The notes under the pieces: generated by a model
What the model was told of the DNA's origin: nothing
Database searches by the model: none
The model's input: the letters and a program-made list of their open reading frames with translations, nothing else
Shown: one piece after another, positions 27,153-36,355 of the stretch
Numbering within the stretch: position 1 is the stretch's first letter
How the letters are laid out: each line of letters begins with the position of its first letter
NCBI GenBank assembly: GCA_035497735.1
Contig: DATJCX010000071.1
Span: forward strand, 124,001 to 188,000
Direction of reading: 5' to 3'
Length of the DNA: 64,000 nucleotides
Origin: Brumimicrobium sp035497735
Lineage (GTDB): Bacteria; Bacteroidota; Bacteroidia; Flavobacteriales_D; Crocinitomicaceae
Translations under genes and position numbers: made by a program

Positions 27153-27761
27153 ATGAGAGCACTAATAATAGTAGATATTCAGAACGACTTTTGTCCTGGT
27201 GGACTTTTAGCGGTAGAGGAAGGGGATACGGTGATTCCTATCATTAATAGTATTGCTGATAAATTTGATGTGGTTGTTCAAACCCAAGATTGGCACCCAG
27301 AAAATCATTCTTCATTTGCGAGTTCATATCCTGATAAAAACGAATATGAGGTCATTCAATTAGCTTATGGAAAACAGGTTTTGTGGCCCGATCACTGTGT
27401 TCAGAATACGAGTGGAGCCGATTTTCATACCGAATTGGAAATGAAGCATACTCAATTGATAATTCGAAAGGGTTTTAACCCAAAGATTGATTCTTATTCT
27501 GCTTTTTTTGAGAATGACCAAGTAACGACTACGGGTTTGAGTGGTTATCTAAAAGATAAAGGTGTTACGGATGTTTATATTTGTGGATTGGCTACAGATT
27601 TCTGCGTAAAATGGTCAGCTTTAGACGGAGTTAAGGAAGGTTTTGATGTAAAGGTGATTGCTGACGCATGCAGAGGAATTGACTTGAATGATTCTGTTAA
27701 CTTGGCATGGGAGGAAATGAAGGATGCGGGAGTGAAGTTGATTGAAAGCGCTGCTATCTGA
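27153..27761 (+). CDS. pncA: Nicotinamidase (PncA)
   Basis: 202 residues of the isochorismatase-like fold. The catalytic Asp is in IIVDIQNDFCPGG (Asp10 region). QTQDWHPENH provides metal-binding residues. CGLATDFCVKWSA contains the catalytic Cys in the usual ATDxCV context. It deamidates nicotinamide to nicotinate. The downstream pncB gene, 39 bases later, uses nicotinate, so the two make a salvage operon (nicotinamide to nicotinate to NaMN). Confidence 0.95.
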   Translation: MRALIIVDIQNDFCPGGLLAVEEGDTVIPIINSIADKFDVVVQTQDWHPENHSSFASSYPDKNEYEVIQLAYGKQVLWPDHCVQNTSGADFHTELEMKHTQLIIRKGFNPKIDSYSAFFENDQVTTTGLSGYLKDKGVTDVYICGLATDFCVKWSALDGVKEGFDVKVIADACRGIDLNDSVNLAWEEMKDAGVKLIESAAI

Positions 27762-27800
27762 TAACTTTTCAACTTTCTAATAATAAAATTAAAAGATACC

Positions 27801-28970
27801 ATGATATTAAATTCAATTTTAGACAATGACTTTTATAAATTTACCATGCAAAATGCGGTGGTGAAACTCTTTCCTTATGCCAAAGCGAGGTATCAGTTTA
27901 TTAATAGGGGAAAACATGAATTCCCTGATGGATTTTCAAAGGTTTTACAAGAAGAAGTTAATCAGATGATTCATTTGAGGTTGACAGCTTCTGAAAAGCA
28001 ATTTCTTCAAAATACTTGTCCTTATTTGGACCCAACGTATATCGACTTTCTAAGTGGTTTTCAATATGATCCTTCGGAGGTGAGTATTGTTCAAAATGGT
28101 TCGGAGTTAGTAGTGACTATTGAAGGTAGTTGGTATAGAACTATTCTTTGGGAGGTTCCGATAATGGCCTTAATTAGTGAGTTGTATTATAAACAAACAG
28201 GACAAGATAGGCTTTCCGATGAAAAAGTGATAGAAATTGCTAAGGATAAGATTCTAAACTACAAGGAATTAGGTTTGAGAATTGCTGATTTTGGAACAAG
28301 AAGGCGCCACTCTTTGGCAGTGCAAAAAATGGTTATCAAAACCTTAAAGGAGAATGGGAAGGATACATTTATGGGAACGAGCAATGTTTCCTTAGCTCAT
28401 GAATTTAACACCAAGCCAATCGGTACGCATGCACATGAATGGTTTATGTTTCATGCTGCTCGATACGGATTCAAAATGTCTAACGCAGTAGCATTGGAAA
28501 ACTGGGTGAATGTATATCGTGGTGATTTAGGAATTGCTTTGTCTGATACCTATACTTCAAAAGTGTTTTTTGATAGTTTTGATAAAAAGTTTTCTAAACT
28601 TTTTGATGGTGTAAGGCATGACAGCGGTGATCCAATTGAATTTGCTAAAGAAACGATAGCACATTATCAATCTATGAATATTGATCCCTTGACAAAAGCG
28701 ATTATCTTTTCAGATGGTTTGAATCCAGAAAAGGTGAGCGAAATTTCGGCGTTCTGTAAAGGGAAAATAGGAATGTCCTTCGGTATAGGAACAAATTTCA
28801 CGAATGATGTTGGTTTAAAGCCGATGAATATTGTCTTGAAAATGACAGAGGCACTTCCTGAAAAGGGACACTGGACAGGGGTTGTGAAGCTATCTGACGA
28901 AAGAGGGAAATATACTGGTTCTCCAAAAATGATTGACTTAGCGAAACAGGTGCTTGAAATTGAAGATTAG
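27801..28970 (+). CDS. pncB: Nicotinate phosphoribosyltransferase (PncB)
   Basis: 389 residues starting with the typical LDNDFYKFTMQNAV. The family hallmarks DFGTRRRHS, GTSNVSLA, GTHAHEWFM (with the regulatory phospho-His equivalent), and VRHDSGDP are all present. The enzyme makes NaMN from nicotinate and PRPP, with ATP hydrolysis. It is co-transcribed with pncA, with which it forms a consecutive two-step NAD salvage route. Confidence 0.96.
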   Translation: MILNSILDNDFYKFTMQNAVVKLFPYAKARYQFINRGKHEFPDGFSKVLQEEVNQMIHLRLTASEKQFLQNTCPYLDPTYIDFLSGFQYDPSEVSIVQNGSELVVTIEGSWYRTILWEVPIMALISELYYKQTGQDRLSDEKVIEIAKDKILNYKELGLRIADFGTRRRHSLAVQKMVIKTLKENGKDTFMGTSNVSLAHEFNTKPIGTHAHEWFMFHAARYGFKMSNAVALENWVNVYRGDLGIALSDTYTSKVFFDSFDKKFSKLFDGVRHDSGDPIEFAKETIAHYQSMNIDPLTKAIIFSDGLNPEKVSEISAFCKGKIGMSFGIGTNFTNDVGLKPMNIVLKMTEALPEKGHWTGVVKLSDERGKYTGSPKMIDLAKQVLEIED

Positions 28971-29007
28971 GAAAACAATTGTAAGTTGTCCTAGTAGCAA
29001 TTAACGG

Positions 29008-29610
29008 TTACTTAAAGCTCAAACTGAAGGATAGTCCAGGGGTTCGAACATCATGGAAAGCGGGTAGAATACTCAAAGATAAATCTTTTGAAACATCGAA
29101 GTTTACAAAGTGCGCCTCAACGTGTGCATCTAAAATATTAAGTCCGTAAACGATAATGAACGCGAAAATCATCAAATCTCTATTGGTTCTTTTACTTTCA
29201 AAAAGTGTTAGAACTCCTTGCTGGTCATAATTAGCATACTGAGGTAAGTCGGGATTAGGAAAACCATTTTCTGATCTAAAAGTATATTCTTTCTTTAAGG
29301 TTTTTTGTTCTATCTGATTTTTTATAGCAAAGTAACCGGTAGCACCAAGACCAGCATAGATTATGGGAACTTTCCAGAATGCTTTCTTTTTACCTTTAGG
29401 CATCGCCAAGTGATTGTAAATTTGTCCACCTCCAGGAATTAAAGAAAGTAAAGCTGCTTTTGTAGGAGAATGAACAGTATCCTTTACTTTTTTTGTAGAA
29501 GAAATAGTATCCTTTAGCATTGCTGTGCGTAACAGAAAATCAGTATTCATATCTTGTGCCTGCGCAAAAAACACACTGCTAAGTAAAAGGAAGACTAGAA
29601 CAATTCTCAT
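29008..29610 (-). CDS. DUF5683 family exported/membrane protein
   Basis: 200 residues with a signal peptide (ending AQAQ) and two hydrophobic helices (about 85-100 and 147-163). The segment SPTKAALLSLIPGGGQIYNH and the following basic KKKAFWK are typical of DUF5683, a Bacteroidota family of unknown function. It begins three bases after the parB stop, as is common for this family next to parAB, so it is the last gene of the operon. Role unknown. Confidence 0.85.
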   Translation of the reverse strand: MRIVLVFLLLSSVFFAQAQDMNTDFLLRTAMLKDTISSTKKVKDTVHSPTKAALLSLIPGGGQIYNHLAMPKGKKKAFWKVPIIYAGLGATGYFAIKNQIEQKTLKKEYTFRSENGFPNPDLPQYANYDQQGVLTLFESKRTNRDLMIFAFIIVYGLNILDAHVEAHFVNFDVSKDLSLSILPAFHDVRTPGLSFSLSFK

Positions 29611-29612
29611 TG

Positions 29613-30524
29613 TTAGTTGTTCAAAATTTCTATAATTCTATTTAAGTCAACTTCAGAGTTGAAATTAATAATCAATTTACCGTTTCCGGAAGCTTGCTTT
29701 TTAATCTGAACTTTAGACGCCACTCGATTTGATAAGTCTTGAGAGAAGTTTCTTTGTGTTTCAGTGATGCTTGGGATTTCTTCCTTTTTCTTCACTTTCA
29801 CTTCCTCCTCTTTACCATCTTCTTTGGCTTCTCTGATTATGTTTTCAACATCTCTTACAGAAAGTTCTTCTAAGATAACTCTATCGTAAAGTTTTAACTG
29901 CCATGCCTCGTCATCCACTCCAACAAGTGCACGTGCGTGTCCCATTGAAATTTCATTTTCTCTTACACCCAATTGGATTTTTGGAGGAAGTTTTAATAAA
30001 CGTAAATGATTAGTAATCGAAGTACGGCTTTTTGAAATTTGTTTTGCTAACTGTTCCTGTGTTAAGTTACATTCTTGAATCAAGCGGTGATAAGAAAGTG
30101 CAACCTCGATTGCATTCAAGTCTTGACGTTGAATATTTTCAACAAGTGCCATTTCTAGCATTGTCTGGTCATTTGCTACACGAATGTAAGCAGGTACTTC
30201 AGTTAAGCCAGCTAATTGAGAAGCTCTAAAACGTCTTTCTCCTGAAATTAATTGGTATTTATCTCTACCTAGTTTTCTAACCGTTAAAGGTTGAATAATT
30301 CCGTGCGTTGCAATAGAGTGTCTCAATTCTTCAAGCGCCTCCTCTTCAAAATGAGTTCTTGGATTGAAAGGGTTGGCTTCAATACTAGAAATAGGTAATA
30401 CGGCAACAGAACCCAAAACTGATGGGTCTGAAATATCTCTTGACGTTATGTCTGTTCTCGAACTTTCTAAAAGTGCACTTAAACCTTTACCAAGTGCTGG
30501 GCGTTTTTTAGAATTAGCGCTCAT
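29613..30524 (-). CDS. parB: Chromosome-partitioning protein ParB
   Basis: 303 residues. N-terminal RPALGKGLSALL is the ParA-interaction peptide. The ParB/Srx CTPase domain carries INPFNPR-like (residues 53-60: ANPFNPRTHF), LISGERRFRA and MALVENIQRQDLN. The helix-turn-helix follows (LAKQISKSRTSITNHLRLL), and there is a C-terminal dimerisation region. It loads onto parS and spreads as a CTP-dependent clamp. No parS consensus was found in this window. The start overlaps the parA 3' end by 11 bases. Confidence 0.96.
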   Translation of the reverse strand: MSANSKKRPALGKGLSALLESSRTDITSRDISDPSVLGSVAVLPISSIEANPFNPRTHFEEEALEELRHSIATHGIIQPLTVRKLGRDKYQLISGERRFRASQLAGLTEVPAYIRVANDQTMLEMALVENIQRQDLNAIEVALSYHRLIQECNLTQEQLAKQISKSRTSITNHLRLLKLPPKIQLGVRENEISMGHARALVGVDDEAWQLKLYDRVILEELSVRDVENIIREAKEDGKEEEVKVKKKEEIPSITETQRNFSQDLSNRVASKVQIKKQASGNGKLIINFNSEVDLNRIIEILNN

Positions 30525-31329
30525 CTTCTAAAGAAATTTTATTGTTATTGTCTTCTGAAATTTTTGCAGCCTCCTGATTTTGTACAATCTCTTTGGCAAG
30601 GTTAAGATAATTAACCGCTCCTTTACTTGATGCATCATGCATGATGATTGTAGAACCAAACGAAGGTGCTTCTGCAAGATTTGTGTTTCTGTGAATCATT
30701 GTATCAAAAACTAAGTCCTGGAAGTGTGTTTTTAATTCCTCTACAACTTGATTCGCTAAACGTAATCTTGTATCGTAAAGGGTAACTAAAAGACCTTCGA
30801 TGTCTAAATCTGGATTTAGTCTTGTTTGAATAATTTTAATCGTATTTAATAATTTTCCTAAACCTTCTAATGAATAGTATTCTGATTGAACTGGAATAAT
30901 CACTGAGTCAGCAGCAGTTAACGCGTTAACTGTAATCAGTCCCAAAGAAGGAGAGCAGTCAATAAGTATGTAATCGTACTTGTCAACTAATTTATCCAAT
31001 ACTGCCTTCATCATGTATTCACGATTTGGCACATTTATCATTTCCAGTTCCGCACCAACTAAGTCAATGTGAGAAGGAAGAATATCTAAATTAGGGTTTT
31101 CAGTTGTTAAAATAACTTCTGATGGATGAACGCCATTGATGAGGCAGTCATATAGATTTCTTGTCTGTTTTGGATTAAAGCCAACACCCGACGTCGCGTT
31201 CGCTTGAGGGTCTGCATCTATAATCAAAGTTTTGTACTCCAACACTCCCAAACTTCCACCTAAATTAACGGCCGTAGTTGTTTTTCCTACCCCTCCTTTT
31301 TGATTTGCAATTGCAATAATTTTCCCCAT
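30514..31329 (-). CDS. parA: Chromosome-partitioning ATPase ParA/Soj
   Basis: 271 residues with the deviant Walker A motif KGGVGKTTTAVNL at positions 10-22, Walker A' IIDADPQANAT, and Walker B YILIDCSPSLGLITVNAL. It is an ATP-dependent DNA-binding ATPase that moves ParB-parS complexes. It is first of the parA-parB-DUF5683 operon. The PUR-like gene upstream is separated by 88 bases and may be transcribed separately. Confidence 0.96.
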   Translation of the reverse strand: MGKIIAIANQKGGVGKTTTAVNLGGSLGVLEYKTLIIDADPQANATSGVGFNPKQTRNLYDCLINGVHPSEVILTTENPNLDILPSHIDLVGAELEMINVPNREYMMKAVLDKLVDKYDYILIDCSPSLGLITVNALTAADSVIIPVQSEYYSLEGLGKLLNTIKIIQTRLNPDLDIEGLLVTLYDTRLRLANQVVEELKTHFQDLVFDTMIHRNTNLAEAPSFGSTIIMHDASSKGAVNYLNLAKEIVQNQEAAKISEDNNNKISLEDER

Positions 31330-31417
31330 ATTTTTTTATACTTGTATTAAATAAGTCAACCGATCACAAGATACGTAATTTAACGATATTGAATAATGAA
31401 AATGTAGAAATTAGTTT

Positions 31418-31747
31418 TTATAAATCATCGAAATCTACTGATGAATAGTTGTCTGTAGATTCGTAATCTTCTGTTACATAGTCTCCATCCTGCTTCAATT
31501 CATCGATTTTTAAAATGACCTCTTTTAAGGCATCGCTAAATTTTTCAAAATCTTCTTTATATAAGAATATCTTATGTTTTTGGAAAGATGATTTCCCGTT
31601 TTGGAAAGTCTTTTTACTCTCTGTTACTGTTAGATATAAATCGTTCCCTTTCGTTGCCTTTACATCAAAAAAGTAAGTTCTTTTTCCCGCACGTACTACG
31701 TGTGAGTATACTTCTTGGCTTCCTTCATAGTTCATCTCCTCGTTCAT
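31418..31747 (-). CDS. PUR-family nucleic-acid-binding protein (DUF3276)
   Basis: 109 residues of the PUR-alpha-like/DUF3276 family. The domain covers about 10-85: VYSHVVRAGKRTYFFDVK, LTVTESKK and KHKIFLYKEDFEKF. Bacteroidota homologues bind single-stranded DNA/RNA as a PUR-repeat dimer in structures. The C-terminal tail is acidic and disordered. Upstream of parA in the same direction, which is common in Flavobacteriia; function in the cell is not known. Confidence 0.87.
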   Translation of the reverse strand: MNEEMNYEGSQEVYSHVVRAGKRTYFFDVKATKGNDLYLTVTESKKTFQNGKSSFQKHKIFLYKEDFEKFSDALKEVILKIDELKQDGDYVTEDYESTDNYSSVDFDDL

Positions 31748-31830
31748 CTCCTAGTTTTTAGTTTTAATTGACCAAGATACAAATATTCTTTTTTTTAAGC
31801 TTACTTGCAAGTGTTTTTATATTATGTTGA

Positions 31831-31838
31831 TAACTTTG
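31831..31838 (+). promoter_or_regulatory. -7 element of the VanX-like gene
   Basis: TAACTTTG, a full match to TANNTTTG, with TTG at 31805-31807 as a candidate -33 element 23 bases upstream. It lies downstream of an in-frame start at 31805, ruling that start out. Confidence 0.6.
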
Positions 31839-31882
31839 CATTGTTGGAATTGATTTGTAAACTTGTAATATTATCATTGTCA

Positions 31883-32653
31883 ATGACTAAGAATCTCATA
31901 TTTGTTCTCCTAAGCCTTTTAGTTTTTTCTTGTTCTATTGAAAGAGAGAAGGAAGAACTTAATGCCGATAAAGTACCTAAGGATACAACTTTATCATTGG
32001 ATTTAGTTGATGATGTTTTACAGGAAGAACCTGTTATCAGTGAACTTGAATTGAAATTGATAGAGGCTGGCTTGGTGAATGTTCAGGATGTAGATTCTAC
32101 TATTCAAGTGGATGTGAAATACGCTAGTACAGACAATTTTATGGGAATAGTGCTGTATGATGGCTTCCATAAAGTATATCTTCAGTCTGAAGTCGCTGAG
32201 AAACTTTCAATCGCACAAAAAGCTTTAAAAAATATTGATGAAAACCTAACGCTTTTAGTTTTTGACGGAGCAAGACCAAGAAGTGTACAACAATTGATGT
32301 GGGATGCCTTGGATACAATTCCTGTTAATGAGCGAACGAAGTTTGTTAGTAATCCGAAAAATGGTAGTATTCATAATTATGGTTGCGCTGTTGATTTGAC
32401 GATTGCAAATGTAACTACTGGAGAATGGTTGGATATGGGAGCAGGGTATGATGATATTCGTAAAATTGCTTATCCACGACATGAAGAACATTATTTAAAG
32501 TTAGGGGAATTGACAAATCAGCAAATTGAGAATCGAAAATTATTAAGAAAAGTAATGAAACAAGGTGGTTTTTGGGTGATTCAAACGGAATGGTGGCACT
32601 TTAATGCTTATACCCGAGATAAGGCCAAGCAGCTGTTTGAAATTATTGAATAA
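31883..32653 (+). CDS. D-alanyl-D-alanine dipeptidase-like lipoprotein (M15 family)
   Basis: 256 residues from ATG 31883 (MTKNLIFVLLSLLVFSC), a lipoprotein signal peptide. The promoter at 31831 supports this start. VanX/DdpX features: FDGARPRSVQQLMWD, SIHNYGCAVDLT (SxHxxGxAxD zinc motif) and EWWHFNAY (catalytic Glu and zinc His). VanX-type enzymes cleave D-Ala-D-Ala dipeptide; those with lipoprotein or periplasmic location recycle cell-wall dipeptide rather than confer vancomycin resistance. Single gene facing convergent NMO gene. Confidence 0.9.
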   Translation: MTKNLIFVLLSLLVFSCSIEREKEELNADKVPKDTTLSLDLVDDVLQEEPVISELELKLIEAGLVNVQDVDSTIQVDVKYASTDNFMGIVLYDGFHKVYLQSEVAEKLSIAQKALKNIDENLTLLVFDGARPRSVQQLMWDALDTIPVNERTKFVSNPKNGSIHNYGCAVDLTIANVTTGEWLDMGAGYDDIRKIAYPRHEEHYLKLGELTNQQIENRKLLRKVMKQGGFWVIQTEWWHFNAYTRDKAKQLFEIIE

Positions 32654-32675
32654 TCAATTTATTTTCAAAAAAAAA

Positions 32676-32703
32676 GGAGTCTCAAGTCGTGACCTGAAAC
32701 TCC
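32676..32703 (-). terminator. Terminator between vanX-like and nitronate monooxygenase genes
   Basis: 13-bp hairpin (32676-32688 with 32691-32703, some G-T pairs) preceded by an A-run on the plus strand, which becomes a U-run for the minus-strand gene ending at 32727. Confidence 0.7.
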
Positions 32704-32726
32704 CGTAAAATTATCTATTCTTCTGC

Positions 32727-33677
32727 TTATTTCTTTAAACTGTTTGCAAAATCTATCGCATCCTTATATTCCTTTTCCAAGCGATTTGTTAGTTCACTAA
32801 CTGAAGGTACGTCCTTGATAGTTGTTACACCATGTCCAGCCGACCAAATATCTTTCCATGCTTTCGCATCGTCTTGAGAAAGTTTAGAAAAGTCTTCTTC
32901 TTTTTGTTGTGTAATATCAATTCCTGCGTTAGAAATACTTTTAACTAAGAAGTTTCCAGGTACGCCAGAAACTCCTGGTGTATATACAACATCGCCAATT
33001 TCTGACTCAATAATCATTTGCTTATATTCCTCTTGCGCAAGACATTCTTTGGTATTGATAAAACGCGTTCCCATATATGCAAAATCTGCACCTACCATTT
33101 GAGCTGCCAGCACTTCATTTCCTGAATTGATACTGCCCGCCATTAAAACAGCTCCATTGTAAAATGATTTAACTTCATTTACTAAAGCGAATGGATGAGA
33201 AGTACCAGCGTGACCACCAGCTCCTGCAGAAACACATATGATCCCATCTACTCCAGCTTCAGCAGCTTTTTCAGCGTGACGTTTTTTTACAACATCATGA
33301 AAAACTAAACCACCATATCCGTGTACAGCATCTACTAGTTCTTTAACAGCTCCTAGCGAAGTTATGATTAACGGAACTTTATATTTTGCACAAATCATTA
33401 AATCTGTTTGAACACGTGGATTAGTACGGTTGACAATAATGTTCACTCCGTAGGGTGCAGGCTTTTTACCTGTTTCTTCTTCAAACATTTTTAATTCTGT
33501 TGTTATTTCAATCAACATATTTTCAAAGTCTTCTGGAGTTCTTCCATTTAGAGAAGGGAAAGTACCAACCATGCCATTTTTACAAGCTTCAATTACCAGT
33601 TTTGTACCTGATACGATAAACATGGGTGCAACTATAACCGGTAATCTTAACCTGTCTTTTAATTCTTGTATTGTCAT
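32727..33677 (-). CDS. Nitronate monooxygenase family flavoprotein
   Basis: 316 residues with the NMO/2-nitropropane dioxygenase TIM-barrel pattern: LPVIVAPMFIVSG near the N-terminus, MVGTFPSLN, VFHDVVKKRHAEKAAEAGVDGIICVSAGAGGHAG (split here around the FMN-binding GGHAG), and MGADFAYMGTRFI. FMN-dependent oxidation of nitronates is the class reaction; many bacterial members have unproven substrates. Single gene. Confidence 0.88.
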   Translation of the reverse strand: MTIQELKDRLRLPVIVAPMFIVSGTKLVIEACKNGMVGTFPSLNGRTPEDFENMLIEITTELKMFEEETGKKPAPYGVNIIVNRTNPRVQTDLMICAKYKVPLIITSLGAVKELVDAVHGYGGLVFHDVVKKRHAEKAAEAGVDGIICVSAGAGGHAGTSHPFALVNEVKSFYNGAVLMAGSINSGNEVLAAQMVGADFAYMGTRFINTKECLAQEEYKQMIIESEIGDVVYTPGVSGVPGNFLVKSISNAGIDITQQKEEDFSKLSQDDAKAWKDIWSAGHGVTTIKDVPSVSELTNRLEKEYKDAIDFANSLKK

Positions 33678-33792
33678 TCTATTATTTTTTAAGTCTTAAA
33701 AGTACAAAACAAAGCTGAATCTTTTGTTAAATCAAGCTAGCTTTTATTAATTCTATTTGATTTTATTTTTCTATAAATTTATCCAAATAAAA

Positions 33793-33820
33793 AAAAGGAT
33801 GGCCAATTGGTCATCCTTTT
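33793..33820. terminator. Bidirectional-looking terminator after the DUF2911 gene
   Basis: Hairpin with arms 33793-33801 and 33812-33820 plus an inner CCAA/TTGG stem, A-run on the left, T-run on the right. Confidence 0.65.
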
Positions 33821-33895
33821 ATAAGATCACATTTAATCTTCGCTTTTTCTATAACCGTTTCATAAAGAAATGGTTTTAATAAAAGCAGTTAAATA

Positions 33896-34744
33896 TTACT
33901 TTAATTCTTTAAGTAAAGCCTCTCCTTTACGAGCGTACTCGTCGTAGTTTTGCTTTTTTGCAGCTTGAATAGTTTCTTCTGCAGCTTTCATTGCTTCATC
34001 TGTTTTGTTTAACTTCTTAAGAATCAATGCCTTTGTATAGATGTAGTATGCCGGTGCATCACCTTTTAAATCTATTGCTTTGTTCATGTATTCTAAAGCT
34101 GACTCTAATTCGATTTCTTCATTTAAGAAGTACGAAGCAGATCTGAAAAAGTCTGGCTCAGTTGGTTTAGCAGCCATTACTTCTTTGATTGACTCAACAG
34201 TTAACTCTCTAGTTGGAAGTTCAACTTTGATTGCTACATTAGAGTTCTCCCATGCAATGTTCATAATGAAGTCATTCGTAGCCAAATTGTCAAATGAAAT
34301 TGTGAAAGTTTCAACTTTGTTATCTAGTTTTTGAACTGGAATTCTAACTTCAGCGACAATCAATTTTCTTTCTAATTTTTTTGGTGTACCCCAGTTTTTA
34401 GTGTTGTCATATAGGTGAATAACCCACTCATTTTTACTAGGTGTCGCAAACATTGCATAAGTACCTGGTTTAACATTTGTACCGTTAAACTTAATTGGCG
34501 TATCAAATGAAATTGTCGTGTTTTCGTTAGCTCCAAATCTCCATAATTCATTCTCACGGATGATTCCTCCAAACAATTCTCTTCCTTTTAAAGAAGGGCG
34601 TGAGTAAGCTACTTCAAAATTTGTTAATCCAACAGTTTGTGCAGTAACTGCTTTTGGACTTGGTGCAGGTGTTTTAACTTGTGTTTGAGCATCAGCCATA
34701 AAACCTACAGCTAATCCTAAAAATAATAAGATAGTTTTTTTCAT
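33896..34744 (-). CDS. DUF2911 protein with C-terminal TPR segment
   Basis: 282 residues with a signal peptide (ending ADAQ). Residues about 30-170 match DUF2911 (SPKAVTAQTVGLTNFEVAYSRPS, GRELFGG, PYGELWRFGANENTTI-like RENELWRFGANENTTI, PGTYAMFATP). The last 80 residues are helical with tetratricopeptide-like repeats. Exported; function unknown but widespread in Bacteroidota. Single gene with own promoter and terminator. Confidence 0.87.
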   Translation of the reverse strand: MKKTILLFLGLAVGFMADAQTQVKTPAPSPKAVTAQTVGLTNFEVAYSRPSLKGRELFGGIIRENELWRFGANENTTISFDTPIKFNGTNVKPGTYAMFATPSKNEWVIHLYDNTKNWGTPKKLERKLIVAEVRIPVQKLDNKVETFTISFDNLATNDFIMNIAWENSNVAIKVELPTRELTVESIKEVMAAKPTEPDFFRSASYFLNEEIELESALEYMNKAIDLKGDAPAYYIYTKALILKKLNKTDEAMKAAEETIQAAKKQNYDEYARKGEALLKELK

Positions 34745-34766
34745 AATTTTTTATTTATTTATGTTT

Positions 34767-34774
34767 CAAATATA
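34767..34774 (-). promoter_or_regulatory. -7 element before the DUF2911 gene
   Basis: TATATTTG on the minus strand, a full TANNTTTG match, 23 bases before the ATG at 34744. Confidence 0.5.
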
Positions 34775-34879
34775 CAAATTTGATTTCATTAATTTGGAAT
34801 TATTATAGATAATGAAAGCTATTTTAATATCTTTAACAGTTCAAAATCCAAAATCCTGAATTCAGGTAGAATAATAACT

Positions 34880-35113
34880 ATGGAAAACCCTTTATATCAA
34901 GATAGTGGTCATCAATTGGTGGAATTAGCCAATATGAGAATGCCTTATGGGAAATACCAAGGGCGCTATTTGGTCGATTTACCTGAACATTATATCGTAT
35001 GGTATAAAGGAAAAGGATTTCCTAATGGGAAACTAGGTCAACAGTTGGAGATGATATACGAAATTCAACTAAATGGTCTTGAGTATTTATTGCGACCATT
35101 AATTCGAAAATAA
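34880..35113 (+). CDS. DUF3820 family small protein
   Basis: 77 residues with the DUF3820 pattern MPYGKYQGRYLVDLPEHYIVWY and a C-terminal helical half ending L-L-R-P-L-I-R-K. Members are about 70-80 residues, of unknown function; some are annotated as quorum-sensing-related. Followed by a terminator within 10 bases. Confidence 0.82.
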   Translation: MENPLYQDSGHQLVELANMRMPYGKYQGRYLVDLPEHYIVWYKGKGFPNGKLGQQLEMIYEIQLNGLEYLLRPLIRK

Positions 35114-35121
35114 GTAATAAA

Positions 35122-35152
35122 AAAAGGCTAAAGAATGAATCCCTAGCCTTTT
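35122..35152. terminator. Terminator between DUF3820 and fabI
   Basis: 9-bp inverted repeat AAAAGGCTA/TAGCCTTTT (35122-35130, 35144-35152), suited to both converging genes. Confidence 0.7.
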
Positions 35153-35173
35153 GGTTATTTATAAATTATTTTC

Positions 35174-35989
35174 TTATTCTTCTGTAAACTTATCCATTAC
35201 TGCGTGTGTAACGCCTGAAGCGCTAAATCCTCCATCGTGGAATAAGTTCTGCATCGTCACATACTTTGTGTAATCAGAGAACATTGAGATACAGTATTGA
35301 GCACAAGCTTCAGCTGGTGCATTTCCTAGTGGACTCATACTGTCTCCAAATGCTAAGAATTCCTTGAATCCATTAATTCCTTGTCCTGCTGTTGTTGCAG
35401 TTGGTGACTGAGAAATTGTGTTAATTCTTACTTTCTTCTTTAATCCGTAATGGAAACCAAAACTACGTGAAATTGATTCCAATAACGATTTAGCATCTGC
35501 CATATCTCCATAGTCAGGAAATACTCTTTGTGCTGCAATATACGTTAGTGCAACAACAGAACCCCACTCATTGATAGCGTCTTTTCTCATCGATACTGCA
35601 AGAATCTTGTGCAATGATGTAGCCGAAACATTCATTGTTTGCTCGTAGTAATTATAGTTGACATCTGTGTAATGCTTACCTTTTCTAACGTTAGGAGACA
35701 TTCCAATAGAGTGTAGGATGAAATCTATTTTTCCACCTAAAATTTCCATTGATTTCTCAATTAGATTCTCTATGTCCTCCTCGCTTGTTGCATCAGCTGG
35801 GATGATTTGACTATTCGTTTTCTTAGCTAATTCATTGATTTCTCCCATTCTCATTGCTACTGGAGCATTGGTTAAAACGAATTCTGCTCCTTCTGCGTGA
35901 GCAAGTTCTGCGACCTTCCATGCAATTGACATTTCGTTCAATGCTCCGAAGATAATACCGCGCTTTCCTTTTAATAAATTGTGTGCCAT
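35174..35989 (-). CDS. fabI: Enoyl-[acyl-carrier-protein] reductase FabI
   Basis: 271 residues of the SDR-like FabI family. The start was set at 35989 (MAHNLLKGKRGIIFGA), where FabI homologues begin and just downstream of the -7 element at 36008. A longer frame back to 36103 would start upstream of that promoter. The FabI-type triad is visible: LTYIAAQRVFPDYGDMADAK with Tyr-x6-Lys. It catalyses the NAD(P)H-dependent last step of each fatty-acid elongation cycle and is the triclosan target in other bacteria. Confidence 0.95.
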   Translation of the reverse strand: MAHNLLKGKRGIIFGALNEMSIAWKVAELAHAEGAEFVLTNAPVAMRMGEINELAKKTNSQIIPADATSEEDIENLIEKSMEILGGKIDFILHSIGMSPNVRKGKHYTDVNYNYYEQTMNVSATSLHKILAVSMRKDAINEWGSVVALTYIAAQRVFPDYGDMADAKSLLESISRSFGFHYGLKKKVRINTISQSPTATTAGQGINGFKEFLAFGDSMSPLGNAPAEACAQYCISMFSDYTKYVTMQNLFHDGGFSASGVTHAVMDKFTEE

Positions 35990-36355
35990 ATTTATTTCTT
36001 TGTAATGCAAATTTAGAATTATTCTTGAAATATAAGTGTTTTTATAAATAAAGAAGAAATTGAAGGAGATAAAAACTCTGTAGGAATGCGCTGAGTCCTG
36101 CATGTAACTTACTTTAAATACTTGTTTTTAACTGAGTAAATAGAACCATGTTTCTATCTTTAAACTATTCATAGTTATGACTATACGATAGTGCAACTGC
36201 TACTGTTTAGCTAGGATATTCTATTTGTCTTCGGAATAAAATAGAATTTTCTATAAAGCAAAACAAAATATTATTTTAAGTGTTTTAATTTATTAAATAC
36301 AACTTAAACCCCTATCTTAGTAGATAGGTATTAAGTCGCAAAAAGAAATCGCATC
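35990..36355. other. 366-bp divergent intergenic region
   Basis: Contains the fabI -7 element (36008-36015) on the left. A short hairpin, CCTATC/GATAGG arms (36311-36316, 36323-36328), lies 28 bases before the DUF2452 start, role unknown. Nothing else recognised. Confidence 0.5.
36008..36015 (-). promoter_or_regulatory. -7 element of fabI
   Basis: TAAATTTG on the minus strand, a full match. Transcription would start near 36003, 14 bases before the chosen ATG, which decides the fabI start. Confidence 0.6.

Noticed and set aside
29613..31329. Possible parS site near parAB
   Set aside because: Searched by eye for TGTTTCACGTGAAACA-like palindromes; only isolated CACGTG cores (for example near 29934) without the flanking arms were found.
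31883..32653. Vancomycin resistance determinant
   Set aside because: VanX motifs are present but there is no VanH/VanA; lipoprotein anchoring points to cell-wall dipeptide recycling.
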